NCBI GenBank assembly: GCA_963744115.1
Contig: CAVUSI010000003.1
Span: 1-64,000 of the forward strand
Length of the DNA: 64,000 nt
Origin: Chersky-267 sp963744115
GTDB lineage: Bacteria > Chloroflexota > Limnocylindria > Limnocylindrales > CSP1-4
Direction of reading: 5' to 3'
Shown here: piece after piece, positions 41,030 through 49,805 of the stretch
Position numbering within the stretch: the stretch's first letter is position 1
Layout: each line of letters starts with the position of its first letter
Notes under the pieces: model-generated
The model's input: the letters and a program-made list of their open reading frames with translations, nothing else
Told to the model about the DNA's origin: nothing
Database searches by the model: none
Program-made: the position numbers and the translations under genes

Positions 41030-42526
41030 GTGACCTCGACGCTCCAGTCCCAGCTTGTTCGCGGCCGCCCGGCCAGCCTGCCCGCACCCCCGGCCGAGGT
41101 CGTCCTCGAGCGGCGCCCGGAGCTGGACGGCCTCGCCCCGATGGACGTCGCGGAACGATTCCGCGACCGTCCCGGGCTGGCCCTGCTGGAGAGCGCCCGG
41201 GCCGGTCGGAAGGCCCGCTGGACGTTCCTGTCCGCCGATCCGATCGTGGTGCTCGAACGTCCGAGCGACGGACCGGATCCGTTCGTCGAGGCGCGCCGGG
41301 CGATCGCGCGAGTCAGCACCGGACGGCCCGATGCGAACATGGATCCCGGGTCGTGGCCGGGGAGTGCGATCCCGCCGTTCACCGGCGGCCTCGTCGGAAC
41401 GCTGGGCTACGACATCGGCCACGCGCTCGAGCGCCTGCCGTCGATCGCCGTCGACGACCAGGGCCTGCCCCCGCTCCGACTCGCGCTGCACGATTGGGCC
41501 CTGGCCTGGGATCGCCGCGACGGTCGCGCCTGGCTGGCCGGCCGAGCCGTGGACGGCGACGCGACCGCGCTCCATCGCCGGCTCGACGACGTCCGGCAGC
41601 GGCTGACCGACGCATCGAGCCCGGATCGCCCCGCCGAGCTCCCGCCCGGAGGCTTCCCGTTCCGCTCCGGCCTCGACCGGACCGCGTACGTCGCCCTCGT
41701 CGAGGCGGTGCGTGAGCGGATCGCGCGCGGCGACATCTACCAGGCGAACCTCGCCCGTCGCCTGACGACGCCGTTCCGCGGCGATCCGTGGCCGGTCTAT
41801 CGGGCGTTGCGGACCGGGGACCCGTCGCTGTTCGCCGCCTACCTCGACCTCGGGCCCGGCGCGCCTCCGTGGGCGGACGGCACGAGCGCGGCGCCGCGCG
41901 CGATCGTGTCCGCGTCACCGGAACCGTTCCTGTCGGTCGATCGACGCGGCCTCGTGGCGACCGACCCGATCAAGGGCACCCGTCCGCGCGGCCGAACGCC
42001 CGAGGAGGATCGAGCGCTGGCCGCCGAGCTGCTGTCCAGCGGCAAGGACCGAGCCGAGAACGTGATGATCGTCGACGTGCTGCGGAACGACCTCGGGCGC
42101 GTCTGTCGACCCGGTTCGATCCGCGTCCCGCGGCTGTGCCGACTCGAGCGGACGGCGGCCGTCCAGCACCTCGTGTCGACGGTGACCGGCCGCCTGGCGC
42201 CCGGCCGCGACGCCTTCGACCTGCTGGCCGCGAGCTTCCCCGGTGGGAGCATCAGCGGCGCGCCCAAGATCCGAGCGATGGAGATCCTCGAGGAGCTCGA
42301 ACCGGTCCGCCGGGGGCCGTACACCGGCGCGGCCCTGTGGCTCGGTCCGGACGGGGCCATGGCGTCGTCGATCCTCATCCGGACGTTCGTTGCGGACGGC
42401 GTCCGCCTGACCCTGCACGTGGGGGGAGGGATCACCTGGCGAAGCGACCCCGAGGCCGAGTGGGCGGAGACGGAGGCCAAGGCGCGCGGGCCGCTCCGGG
42501 CCATCGGCGGCTGGGAGGTCACCTGA
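41030..42526 (+). CDS. pabB: Aminodeoxychorismate synthase component I
   Basis: The 498-residue protein has an N-terminal anthranilate-synthase-I-like domain and a C-terminal chorismate-binding domain (about 230-495). Diagnostic segments are ARGDIYQANLARRL, KGTRPRGRTPEED, VDVLRNDLGRVCRPGSI, FPGGSISGAPKIRAMEIL and LHVGGGITWRSDPEAEW. It makes 4-amino-4-deoxychorismate from chorismate and ammonia for folate. The order with pabC supports PabB over TrpE. The GTG at 41030 fits the promoter; the frame upstream lies inside the rhodanese gene. Confidence 0.85.
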   Translation: MTSTLQSQLVRGRPASLPAPPAEVVLERRPELDGLAPMDVAERFRDRPGLALLESARAGRKARWTFLSADPIVVLERPSDGPDPFVEARRAIARVSTGRPDANMDPGSWPGSAIPPFTGGLVGTLGYDIGHALERLPSIAVDDQGLPPLRLALHDWALAWDRRDGRAWLAGRAVDGDATALHRRLDDVRQRLTDASSPDRPAELPPGGFPFRSGLDRTAYVALVEAVRERIARGDIYQANLARRLTTPFRGDPWPVYRALRTGDPSLFAAYLDLGPGAPPWADGTSAAPRAIVSASPEPFLSVDRRGLVATDPIKGTRPRGRTPEEDRALAAELLSSGKDRAENVMIVDVLRNDLGRVCRPGSIRVPRLCRLERTAAVQHLVSTVTGRLAPGRDAFDLLAASFPGGSISGAPKIRAMEILEELEPVRRGPYTGAALWLGPDGAMASSILIRTFVADGVRLTLHVGGGITWRSDPEAEWAETEAKARGPLRAIGGWEVT

Positions 42527-42528
42527 TC

Positions 42529-43447
42529 GTGGGCGGCTCGATCTGGCTCGACGGACGGCTCGTCGACGGAGCCGCTCCCCACCTCGCGGTGACCGATCGC
42601 GGCTTCCAGCTCGGTGACGGGATCTTCGAGACGGCGCGCGCCAGGCGCGGCGTCGTCATCGAGCTCGACGAGCACCTTCGACGGCTGCACGAGAGCGCGG
42701 AAGCACTGGCGATCCATCTGCCGGTCGGCCGGCCCGACCTGGTCGACGGCATCCGCTCCCTCCTCGCCGCCGAGGACCTCGACGGAAGCGGGGGCGACGG
42801 AGGCACGATCGGCGACGCCGCGCTGCGGATCACGGTCAGCCGGGGGTCGATCGCCCAACGCGGACTCCTCCCGGCGGGGGTCGAGGCGATCGAGCCGACC
42901 GTCGTCATCCAGGCCTGGCCGTACACGGCCCCCACGGCCGCGATCCTCGCAAGCGGCCTGCGGGCCATCCCGAGCGCGGTCCGGCGCGACCCGCTGTCGC
43001 CGCTCGCGGGGATCAAGTCCACGTCGCGGGCGGACTACGTCTACGCCAAGCTCGAGGCTGCGCGGGCGGGCGCCGACGACGCCCTGTTCCTGACGACCGA
43101 CCGGGGAGCTGAGCGAAGCCACCAGCGCGAACCTGTGGATCGTCACCGGCCGCCGGTTGGCGACGCCACCGCCGTCCGCCGCGGTGCTGGTCGGCACGAC
43201 ACGGACGTGGCTCCTGGGACACGCCGCCGCGCTCGGCCTCGAACCCGTCGAGGCGGACATCCGACCCGGCGACCTGCTCGCGGCCGACGAGGCGATGCTG
43301 TCGTCGAGCGTGGCCGGGATCGTGCCGCTGACCGGCTATGACGGCCGCCCGGTCGGCGCCGGCCGGCCCGGGCCGTGGGCTGCCCGGCTCCGAGAGGCGC
43401 GCGAGGAGTGGATCGACGCCGTCAGTCGGTCTGGTACCGCGTCATGA
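42529..43447 (+). CDS. pabC: Aminodeoxychorismate lyase (class IV PLP), frameshifted
   Basis: PabC releases p-aminobenzoate and pyruvate from aminodeoxychorismate. The first part has VTDRGFQLGDGIFETARARRG, the catalytic lysine in LAGIKSTSRADYVYAKLEA and ADDALFLTTDRG; the rest in another frame has ELSEATSANLWIVTGRRLAT and LSSSVAGIVPLTGYDGRPVG. The shift lies at the GGGG run 43103-43106; two missing bases would restore the family motif DRGELSE, while one extra base would also rejoin the frames. All catalytic parts remain, so a sequencing indel is likely. The GTG at 42529 follows the pabB stop by two bases. Confidence 0.8.
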
Positions 43448-43815
43448 CCCGGATCGAGCTCATCACTCGGACCCGTCAGCTCGTGGTGGAGGGGGATCGG
43501 CTGGTCGCCAACCCGTCTCTCCGCGCGCTCCAGACCTGGCTCCAGCTGTCGGACGAGCTGCTCAGCGCGGCCTGGGGGACGATGGACCGCTACCACTTGG
43601 CCTGGCTGATGGTCGGCAAACCGAAGCAGGTGGTGCGCGGCCGGCCGATGACGCCGGACGAGGAGACCGCCTACGTCCGGGAGGTCGCCGAGCAGAAGAC
43701 CGCAGCCCTTCGGATGAGTCTCGACGCGGTCGAGCGTCAGGGGATGCCGTTCGTGGGCGAGGACGGCGGGGTCGGTGCCGCGCCACTCGATCCTGACCGC
43801 GCCACCGGACGGTGA
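43444..43815 (+). CDS. Small conserved-looking hypothetical protein in the pab operon
   Basis: I do not recognise the 123-residue, mostly helical protein (MTRIELITRTRQLVVEG, LQTWLQLSDELLSAAWGTMD, PDEETAYVREVAEQKTAALRM). It has no signal or membrane segment. The ATG at 43444 overlaps the pabC stop by four bases, and its stop overlaps the next start (GTGA), so it is firmly inside the pabBC-DUF885 operon. That context gives no clear function. Confidence 0.6.
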   Translation: MTRIELITRTRQLVVEGDRLVANPSLRALQTWLQLSDELLSAAWGTMDRYHLAWLMVGKPKQVVRGRPMTPDEETAYVREVAEQKTAALRMSLDAVERQGMPFVGEDGGVGAAPLDPDRATGR

Positions 43816-45098
43816 GCCCCCGCACGACCGAGATCGCGGTCGGTGGCGACCGCCAGGTCCCGAGCCCCGATCCGATCGCCCGCGACTACCTGCTGCTGGC
43901 GCTTCGTCTCGACCAGCGCATCCCCGGCCTGGTCGACGCGTACTTCGGTCCGGCGGCGCTCAAGGCGCAGGTCGAGATCGAGCAGCTCCCGGCACCGGCG
44001 CGGCTGGTGGCCGACGCGGCCGAGCTCCTTGGCCGCCTCGACGCCGAGGTCGACGACCATCTCCGGCGCGACTGGCTGCGGGTCCAGCTGGTCGCCCTCG
44101 AGGCGCATGCGCACTCGCTGGCGGGTGACCCGCTGCCCTACCTCGAGCATGTCGGGCGGTGTTTCGATGCGCTTCCCGTCCGTCGGGACGAGGCGGTCTT
44201 CCGCGCGGCCGCGGACGAGCTCGATGCGCTGCTGCCGGGAGCAGGCAGCCTGGCCGACCGCCTGGCCGCCTGGGACGCCGGCACGATCGTCCCGGTGGAG
44301 CGGCTCCGCGACGTCCTCGACTGGCTGATCGGGCTGGTCCGCGAGCGATCCGTCGCGACCTTCGGCACGCCGGCAGGCGACGCGTTGCAGGTCTCGCTGG
44401 TCACCGGCCAGCCCTGGTCCGGGTACAACTGGTACGACGGCGGGCTCCGGTCCCGCTTCGACATCAACACGGACCTCCCGGTCCGCGCCGGCGACCTGAT
44501 CGGGCTGGTGGCCCACGAGACCTATCCGGGTCATCACCTGGAGCACATCTGGCACGAGGCGGTCCGGGTGGACGAACAGGCCGAGCTCGAGGCGAGCGTC
44601 CTGCTCATCAACGCTCCCGAATGCCTCATCAGCGAGGGCCTCGCCGAGGTCGGCCGACGGTTCGCGGTCCCGCCGGACGTCGAGCCGGAGGTCCTCGCCG
44701 AACTCCTGGAACGAAGCCGGATCCCGTTCGGCGCCGACCCTGCGTCCCGCCGCTCGACGGTGGATCGGGCGATCCGCATCCGGATCGCTCGCACGGCGCT
44801 CGGTCCGGCTGCCACGAACGCCGCGCTGATGCTGCACGTCGACGGCCTCGATCGCTCGGTCGTCCACGATTGGCTCGAACGGGTCGCCGGGATGTCGCCC
44901 GAGCGCGCCCAGAAGCTGCTCGAGTTCATCGAGCATCCGCTCTGGCGGACGTACGTCTTCGTCTACGAGGAGGGCGCGGCCCTCCTCCAGCACTGGCTTG
45001 CGATGGTCCCGGCCGAGCAGCAGCCGGGGCGCTTCCGGCGGCTCCTGGTCGAGGCGGTCACGCCGTCCGGGATCGCGAGCGAGGTCGCCGCAGGCTGA
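43812..45098 (+). CDS. DUF885 family protein, short form
   Basis: The 428-residue protein is a distant relative of the one at 8112-9845. It keeps the HETYPGHHLEH motif and an upstream GYNWYDGGLRSRFDIN segment, plus the downstream glutamates in LISEGLAEVGRRF that could complete a zinc site. The length is shorter than the usual 550-600 residues. No signal peptide is present. It is the last gene of the pab operon, with a GTG start overlapping the previous stop. Peptidase activity is possible but unproven. Confidence 0.75.
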   Translation: MSPRTTEIAVGGDRQVPSPDPIARDYLLLALRLDQRIPGLVDAYFGPAALKAQVEIEQLPAPARLVADAAELLGRLDAEVDDHLRRDWLRVQLVALEAHAHSLAGDPLPYLEHVGRCFDALPVRRDEAVFRAAADELDALLPGAGSLADRLAAWDAGTIVPVERLRDVLDWLIGLVRERSVATFGTPAGDALQVSLVTGQPWSGYNWYDGGLRSRFDINTDLPVRAGDLIGLVAHETYPGHHLEHIWHEAVRVDEQAELEASVLLINAPECLISEGLAEVGRRFAVPPDVEPEVLAELLERSRIPFGADPASRRSTVDRAIRIRIARTALGPAATNAALMLHVDGLDRSVVHDWLERVAGMSPERAQKLLEFIEHPLWRTYVFVYEEGAALLQHWLAMVPAEQQPGRFRRLLVEAVTPSGIASEVAAG

Positions 45099-45127
45099 CG
45101 GTCAGCGGGGTCGCGGCGGTCCGACGG

Positions 45128-45989
45128 TCAGCGGTGGGTGCCCTTGGCCGAGCCGGTCAGCACGGCCAGGTCGCGCTCCTGCAGGAAGCACGTGATCTCT
45201 CGATCGCCCGCATCCCAGCCGGCCTCGAGCGGCTGATACGCGGCCCAGGTCAGGCTGGAGTCCGTCTCCGGGATCCCGACGAACGAGGTGAACGCCGGGT
45301 CGCACTGTTCGTTCACGAACGCGTCGAACCCGGAATCGCCCGGGAACGCGGCACCCTTGTCGCCCGGGAACTCGAACGACGCGAAGACCTCGAACTGGTG
45401 GGCTTCGGAGCAGGGATGATGCTGGACGTCCTGGACCTCGTTGCCGCTGCCCCCGGCCGCGATCGGATCGTCGAAGCAATCCCCGACGTGAAGGTCGCTG
45501 ACGTTCCCGGACGAAGAGTCGCGACCGATGAGTCCGGCCACGACGACGGCCACGATGACGACGACGCCGATGACCAGGCTCCGCGGGAAGCGCCTCCCGG
45601 TCCGGGCCGCCGGCGGGGCAGCGACCCAGCCCTCGATCCCGACCGCTCCGCCCGGGGCCGCGCCAGCCGACCCGGCCAGACCGGCGGACGGCGGGACCTC
45701 GGGTGGGTGGCCGGCAGTCGGCCACAGCGGCTCGTCCGCTGTCGGGCTGGAAGGGGTCGCCGGGACCGAGCCGCGGTCCGGCCAGAGCGGCGCCGCCGCC
45801 GCCGGGATGTCGGGGATCGCTGGGATCGGGCTGTCGTCCGGGCTCGGTGCCGCCTCGGGGACGATCGAGTCGGTGGCGATCGGGCTCCATCGTCGGGGAT
45901 CCCTCGGACGCGGCGTCGATCCCGGTCGTCGGAACCTCCGGCGTCGTCCACCCGAGCGGTTCGCCCAGCGGCAGGTCGTCATCGCCCAT
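45128..45989 (-). CDS. Membrane protein with septum-formation domain, one-base frameshift
   Basis: The N-terminal 25 codons (MGDDDLPLGEPLGWTTPEVP) read in one frame and the rest in another. An extra base in the run at 45895-45898 (GGGG on the plus strand) explains it; with three G the frame continues through SIVPEAAPSPDDSP. The protein then has a proline-rich region with AAPLWP and DEPLWP, a membrane helix (SLVIGVVVIVAVVVAGLIG) and an outer domain with four cysteines (VGDCFDDP, HHPCSEAHQFEVFASF, NEQCDPAF, EITCFLQ), the Septum_form family pattern. The start at 45989 lies inside the upstream acetyltransferase gene. Confidence 0.65.
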
Positions 45990-46551
45990 GGGATCGCTCC
46001 GACCCCGGTGCCGTCGCTGGCGGGTCCGCGGACGGGGACGGCCCGGCCGTCGCCGCGACGGCCAGGCTGAAGACGACGCGATCCTCTCCCTCGCCGTCGT
46101 ACGACGGATACGCCGGCGTGCCGTACAACCGCTGGGTGGCCGGTCCGTCGTCGATGGTGAAGCCGAGGGCCCGGTGGAAGCCCACCGAGGCCCGGTTGCC
46201 CGGCCAGGTGACCGCCCTGACCGTCCGGACGCCGCGAGTGGCGACGTCGGCGATGAATGCATCGACCAGGGCGCGACCGACGCCGCGATGGCGGAGGTTC
46301 GGACCGCTCGCGAGCATGTGGACGTATCCGGTGGCGGGATCGTCCGGGCTGACGAAGCCGACGAGGAAGCCGGCCAGCCGGCCGTCCCCGGTCTCGGCGA
46401 TCCATGACGTCCCGGTGAAGTGCTGGAACCACAGTCGCGGGAGCAGGTGATGGAGCCGTCGCCCATCCCACCACTCGTCGACGACCGCGACGACGCCCGG
46501 GTAGTCGCTCTCGTTCGGGCGACGAAGCCGGATCGCGTCGACGCCGGTCAT
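45979..46551 (-). CDS. GNAT family N-acetyltransferase
   Basis: The 190-residue protein begins AIRLRRPNESDYPGVVAVVDEWW and has the GNAT core: a beta strand GFLVGFVSPDDP, the acetyl-CoA loop NLRHRGVGRALVDAF and a final NRASVGFHRALGF. The C-terminal 40 residues are a proline/serine tail. The acceptor is unknown. Its start overlaps the stop of the membrane protein gene by four bases, and its 3' end overlaps the septum-formation gene by 11 bases, so the three form one operon. Confidence 0.85.
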   Translation of the reverse strand: MTGVDAIRLRRPNESDYPGVVAVVDEWWDGRRLHHLLPRLWFQHFTGTSWIAETGDGRLAGFLVGFVSPDDPATGYVHMLASGPNLRHRGVGRALVDAFIADVATRGVRTVRAVTWPGNRASVGFHRALGFTIDDGPATQRLYGTPAYPSYDGEGEDRVVFSLAVAATAGPSPSADPPATAPGSERSHGR

Positions 46552-47087
46552 CTGGAGGACCACCAGGCCAGCAGGGTCCCGAGCATGTACTCGAGCGAGA
46601 TGAGCGGCGTCCCGTAGGCGTCGTCGAGATACTCGCCGAGCGGCAGGACCCCGCCCTCCAGCCCGGCGGCGAGCCAGGTCCCGACGATCGCGACGGTCAT
46701 CGCCGCCAGGAAGATGACCACCGACACCGTCACCCGCGCCGGCGACGACAGCGTGCCCGCGGCCCCGGCCCGCACGAACAGCCCGATGAACCGACCGGTG
46801 AAGATCGCCACCACGATCAACCCGGCGGAGAAGCTGAAGACGACCGCCAGCAGGAGGTAGATGGCGGTCCCGATGGCCGCTCCGACGACGCCCATGGCGA
46901 CAGCCCGCGATGGGCTGCCCTCGTCCGCCGCGGAGGTCTCTTCGGTGGACTCGTGAGGGCCTCGGCCGAAGCGGTCCGCGGGAGGTCGATCGAGCCGGCG
47001 TCGGGTCGCATCGGGCGCGGTCTCTCCCGGCGATCCGGATGGCTCCTCGGCGGCCGCGGGCTCGGTCGGCTCGGTCATCGACGTCAT
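46548..47087 (-). CDS. Membrane protein of unknown function
   Basis: The 179-residue protein has an acidic, proline-rich cytoplasmic N-terminus (1-60) and three hydrophobic segments (about 64-90, 92-112 and 122-145; VAMGVVGAAIGTAIYLLLAVVF, LIVVAIFTGRFIGLFVRAG, VTVSVVIFLAAMTVAIVGTWL). No family is recognised. The start may be the ATG at 47087 or the one at 47078. It is divergent from the gene at 47134 and heads the operon with a GNAT and a septum-formation-like gene. Confidence 0.65.
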   Translation of the reverse strand: MTSMTEPTEPAAAEEPSGSPGETAPDATRRRLDRPPADRFGRGPHESTEETSAADEGSPSRAVAMGVVGAAIGTAIYLLLAVVFSFSAGLIVVAIFTGRFIGLFVRAGAAGTLSSPARVTVSVVIFLAAMTVAIVGTWLAAGLEGGVLPLGEYLDDAYGTPLISLEYMLGTLLAWWSSR

Positions 47088-47120
47088 CGTACCGTCGGGG
47101 TCGGGCCCTCGCGCGTGCGC

Positions 47121-47126
47121 TAGACT
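47121..47126 (+). promoter_or_regulatory. -10 element TAGACT, leaderless spacing
   Basis: TAGACT is followed by seven bases and the GTG at 47134. Confidence 0.6.
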
Positions 47127-47133
47127 CTCGACC

Positions 47134-47616
47134 GTGAGCCATCCCTCGCTGGGCCTGCCGCCGACCGACATGACCGCCGGGGACCCGGACGCGGCCCGAC
47201 GCCTCGCGGCTTCCGCCGAGCGGGTCAGTGCGCGGGCGCTCGAGATCGCCGTCGCGGCCGACCCGACGATGCGCGAGCGTCACGGCGAGGTCGGTCTGCA
47301 GAAGCTCCTCCGCGACGGCGCCGTGTTCGTCGACGTCCTGAGCCGGTCGCTGGCGAGCGCAGATCCGCGGTTCGTCCGCGAATGGGCGGACCAGGTCGCC
47401 CCGGTCTATCGCCGGGGTCGGGTGCCGATGGACGACCTGATCGGCCTGGCCGAGGGTCTGCGCCTGGCGTCCAAGAGCGTGCTCGCTCCCGGCGAGCGCG
47501 GTCCGGTCGACGAGGCGCTCGACGAGGCCGAGATCGTGTTCCGCAAGTACCGCCGGATCGCCGGCGACGCCCGTCGTCGGAACCGGATCCTCCAGTTCAT
47601 CTACAAGGGCGCCTGA
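47134..47616 (+). CDS. All-helical protein of unknown function, sensor-domain-like
   Basis: The 160-residue protein is predicted to be almost entirely helical (ARRLAASAERVSARALEIAV, LQKLLRDGAVFVDVLSRSLA, FVREWADQVAPVYRRGRVP, MDDLIGLAEGLRLASKSVL). The layout recalls the helical RsbRD_N or globin-like sensor modules placed before regulators, but no output domain follows and I cannot assign it. The DUF433 gene starts 5 bp downstream, so the two are probably cotranscribed. Confidence 0.55.
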   Translation: MSHPSLGLPPTDMTAGDPDAARRLAASAERVSARALEIAVAADPTMRERHGEVGLQKLLRDGAVFVDVLSRSLASADPRFVREWADQVAPVYRRGRVPMDDLIGLAEGLRLASKSVLAPGERGPVDEALDEAEIVFRKYRRIAGDARRRNRILQFIYKGA

Positions 47617-47620
47617 CCCG

Positions 47621-47950
47621 ATGACGGTCAAATGGGTCAAGTCGGACCCACTGGTCATGAACGGCGAGCCGTTCTGCTACGGCAGTCGGATGACCGTCCG
47701 ACAGCTGCTCGAGGAACGCCGGCACGGGCACGACCTGACGAGGATCCTGACCGATCATCCCGAGCTGAAGACGCTCGGGGTCGCGACCGCCTGGGTCTAC
47801 GCCGCGGCGAACCCCGATCGCTACCACGAGTTCATCGGGGCCGACGGTTCGCTCTCCGGGCCCGGGTTCAGCCCGGCGGAAGCAGCGGTCCTGCCGGACC
47901 ACCTGCGCGTCCCGGGCGTCGTCATCGAGCGGTCGGCCGTCACCGCCTGA
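47621..47950 (+). CDS. DUF433 domain protein (antitoxin-like)
   Basis: The 109-residue protein contains a DUF433 core: MNGEPFCYGSRMTVRQLLEE, GHDLTRILTDHPELKTLGVA and TAWVYAAANPDRY. DUF433 proteins are small helix-turn-helix proteins, some of which are VapB-type antitoxins. No PIN-domain toxin is adjacent, so an antitoxin role here is not supported by context. It ends 56 bp before the sufT-like gene. Confidence 0.7.
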   Translation: MTVKWVKSDPLVMNGEPFCYGSRMTVRQLLEERRHGHDLTRILTDHPELKTLGVATAWVYAAANPDRYHEFIGADGSLSGPGFSPAEAAVLPDHLRVPGVVIERSAVTA

Positions 47951-47975
47951 CGACCGCGAGGAAGGCCTTCGTGGC

Positions 47976-48000
47976 TATTCCGACCTCGGTGGTAGGATTT
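47976..48000 (+). promoter_or_regulatory. IscR-type operator-like palindrome at the sufT promoter
   Basis: TATTCCGA-N9-TAGGATTT has the same spacing as the perfect sites at 39457 and 57618. The left arm matches the consensus at seven of eight positions and the right at six. The right arm includes the -10 element TAGGAT (47993-47998), seven bases before the ATG at 48006, so binding would occlude a leaderless promoter. It is the weakest of the four sites. Confidence 0.5.
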
Positions 48001-48005
48001 AGGCC

Positions 48006-48359
48006 ATGACCGACGAGACCGCCGCGACCATCGCCACGACCGCCGCTCCCGGGCCGGATGGCGCATCCACCTTCGACCCTGAGCGCCGCGCCACCGAGCT
48101 CGCCATCCTCGACGCCCTTCGCTCCGTCGTCGACCCGGAGATCGGGATGAACGTCGTGGAACTCGCGCTGATCAAGCAGATCGTCCTCGGCCCCGATTCG
48201 ACCGAAGTGAAGATGATCCTCACGACGCCGTTCTGCCCATACGCCGGATCGATGATCCAGCAGGTCAAGGAGCAGGCGGAATCCGTCGTCGAGCACGACG
48301 TCACCGTCACCCTGCTGGCCGAGCGCTGGGATCCGCGCGACGCCGGCCTGATGTGGTGA
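48006..48359 (+). CDS. sufT: MIP18/DUF59 family Fe-S assembly factor, SufT-like
   Basis: The 117-residue protein is a MIP18-type (DUF59) domain after a 25-residue acidic N-terminal tail. Conserved features are ILDALRSVVDPEIGMNVVEL, MILTTPFCPYAGSMIQQV with the conserved cysteine, and the C-terminal WDPRDAGLMW. Such proteins help mature Fe-S proteins (SufT) or act in phenylacetate oxidation (PaaD); the likely IscR-type operator in front favours Fe-S work. The message appears leaderless. The cobalamin adenosyltransferase gene follows 19 bp later. Confidence 0.85.
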   Translation: MTDETAATIATTAAPGPDGASTFDPERRATELAILDALRSVVDPEIGMNVVELALIKQIVLGPDSTEVKMILTTPFCPYAGSMIQQVKEQAESVVEHDVTVTLLAERWDPRDAGLMW

Positions 48360-48378
48360 CCGGGTCCGACCGAGAACG

Positions 48379-49086
48379 ATGACCGCGGACGACGCGACGA
48401 CACCGGTGAGCCAGGCGATCGACTCGCTGGTGGCCACCGGCAAGGGTGACGACGGGACGACGGGCCTGCTCTATGGCGGCCCGCGGATCGCCAAGGACGA
48501 TCCTCGCACGGAGGCCTACGGCACGGTCGACGAAGCCGTGGCCGCCCTCGGCATGGCTCGCGCCGAGCTCGGCACCAAGGGCCAGTACGGCGTCCTCAAC
48601 CCGGCCCTGGCCAGCCTCGCCGACGTGATCCTGCGCATCCAGCGCGAGCTGTTCGTCGTCGGAGCCGAGCTGGCGACGACTCCGGAGGCGTGGGATCGCC
48701 TGGACGACGACCGGACGCGGGTCTCCCGGGCCATGGTCGACGGGCTGACCGTCCTGCTCGAGGACCTCGAACGGCGGATCGAGATGCCGCGTGAGTTCGT
48801 CATCCCGGGCGAGACCCGGACGAGCGCGGCCCTCGAACTGGCTCGAACGGTGATCCGCCGAGCCGAGCGCCGAGCGGTCGGGCTGGGGCGCGATGGGCAG
48901 ATCCCGGGCGACCACCTGCTACCGTATCTGAACCGTCTCGCGGACGTCGTCTGGGTGCTCGCCCGGGCGGCCGAACAGGCGGAGGCACGAACGAGCACAC
49001 CGGCTCGGGTCGACGGGCGTCGACGGACCCGACCCGCACCAGCCAACGACGATCGAACGACCCCGGGAGGAGCGCAGACCCGATGA
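48379..49086 (+). CDS. ATP:cob(I)alamin adenosyltransferase, PduO type
   Basis: The 235-residue protein transfers adenosyl from ATP to cob(I)alamin, giving coenzyme B12. The ATP-binding N-terminal motif GKGDDGTTGLLYGGPRIAKD, the EAYGTVDEAVAALGMARAEL segment, FVIPGETRTSAALELART and RRAERRAV are PduO-family landmarks. A 35-residue basic/proline tail follows the domain. No B12-dependent mutase is adjacent. Its stop overlaps the next start (ATGA). Confidence 0.9.
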   Translation: MTADDATTPVSQAIDSLVATGKGDDGTTGLLYGGPRIAKDDPRTEAYGTVDEAVAALGMARAELGTKGQYGVLNPALASLADVILRIQRELFVVGAELATTPEAWDRLDDDRTRVSRAMVDGLTVLLEDLERRIEMPREFVIPGETRTSAALELARTVIRRAERRAVGLGRDGQIPGDHLLPYLNRLADVVWVLARAAEQAEARTSTPARVDGRRRTRPAPANDDRTTPGGAQTR

Positions 49087-49784
49087 TCCAGAACCAGAAT
49101 CCCGCCACGCCGTCGCAGCTCGGGGTCCGACCCGTCACCGCGCTGTCGGTCGGCTTCCTGAGCCAGGCGTTCGCCTGGATGTTCGTCGGCCTGCTGCTGA
49201 CCGCGAGCGTGGCCTGGGTCGTCCAGGGCAGCCCGTCGCTCGTCCGGATGGCCGAGCAGTGGTTCTTCCTGGTGATCATCCTCCAGTTCGCCCTGGTCAT
49301 CGGGATCTCGGCCGGGATCCGCAAGCTGAGCGCCACCGCCGCGCTCGGCCTGTTCCTCGTCTACGCCGCGACGATGGGCGTGACGATGTCGTTCATCTTC
49401 ATCGCCTATGAGCTGCCGGCGATCGGCGCCGCGTTCGTCAGCGCCGCGGGGATGTTCGGCGCCGCGGCCCTGTATGGCGCGGTGACCAAGCGATCGCTGG
49501 CGACGATGGGCGGCTACCTGTTCATGGGCCTGATCGGGCTCGTGATCGCGATGGTGGCGAACCTGTTCATCCACAGCGACACGCTGGGCTACATCGTGTC
49601 GTTCCTGGGCGTCGGGGTCTTCGTCGGGCTGACCGCCTGGAACGTCCAGAAGATCTCGCGCGGCGACCTCGCCGTGATGACCGGCTCGATGGAGAAGGGC
49701 GCGGTCCTCGGGGCGCTGTCGCTGTACCTCGACTTCATCAACATCTTCCTGTTCATGCTGCGGATCCTGGGCGGCCGCGGCTAG
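49083..49784 (+). CDS. Bax inhibitor-1/YccA family membrane protein
   Basis: The 233-residue protein has seven membrane helices typical of the TMBIM/YccA family. Recognisable parts are FLSQAFAWMFVGLLLTASVA, AAMFGAAALYGAVTKRSLATMGGYLFMGLIG-like central helices, and the C-terminal GALSLYLDFINIFLFMLRIL, where the aspartate matches the calcium-leak/pH-sensing site of the family. Bacterial members have been linked to calcium flux and to FtsH. It overlaps the adenosyltransferase gene by four bases. Confidence 0.9.
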   Translation: MIQNQNPATPSQLGVRPVTALSVGFLSQAFAWMFVGLLLTASVAWVVQGSPSLVRMAEQWFFLVIILQFALVIGISAGIRKLSATAALGLFLVYAATMGVTMSFIFIAYELPAIGAAFVSAAGMFGAAALYGAVTKRSLATMGGYLFMGLIGLVIAMVANLFIHSDTLGYIVSFLGVGVFVGLTAWNVQKISRGDLAVMTGSMEKGAVLGALSLYLDFINIFLFMLRILGGRG

Positions 49785-49805
49785 CGGATCGTCGGCGAGC
49801 GGCCC

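Noticed and set aside
47621..47950. Toxin-antitoxin system around the DUF433 gene
   Set aside because: No PIN-domain or other toxin gene is adjacent; the preceding helical protein has no toxin motif.
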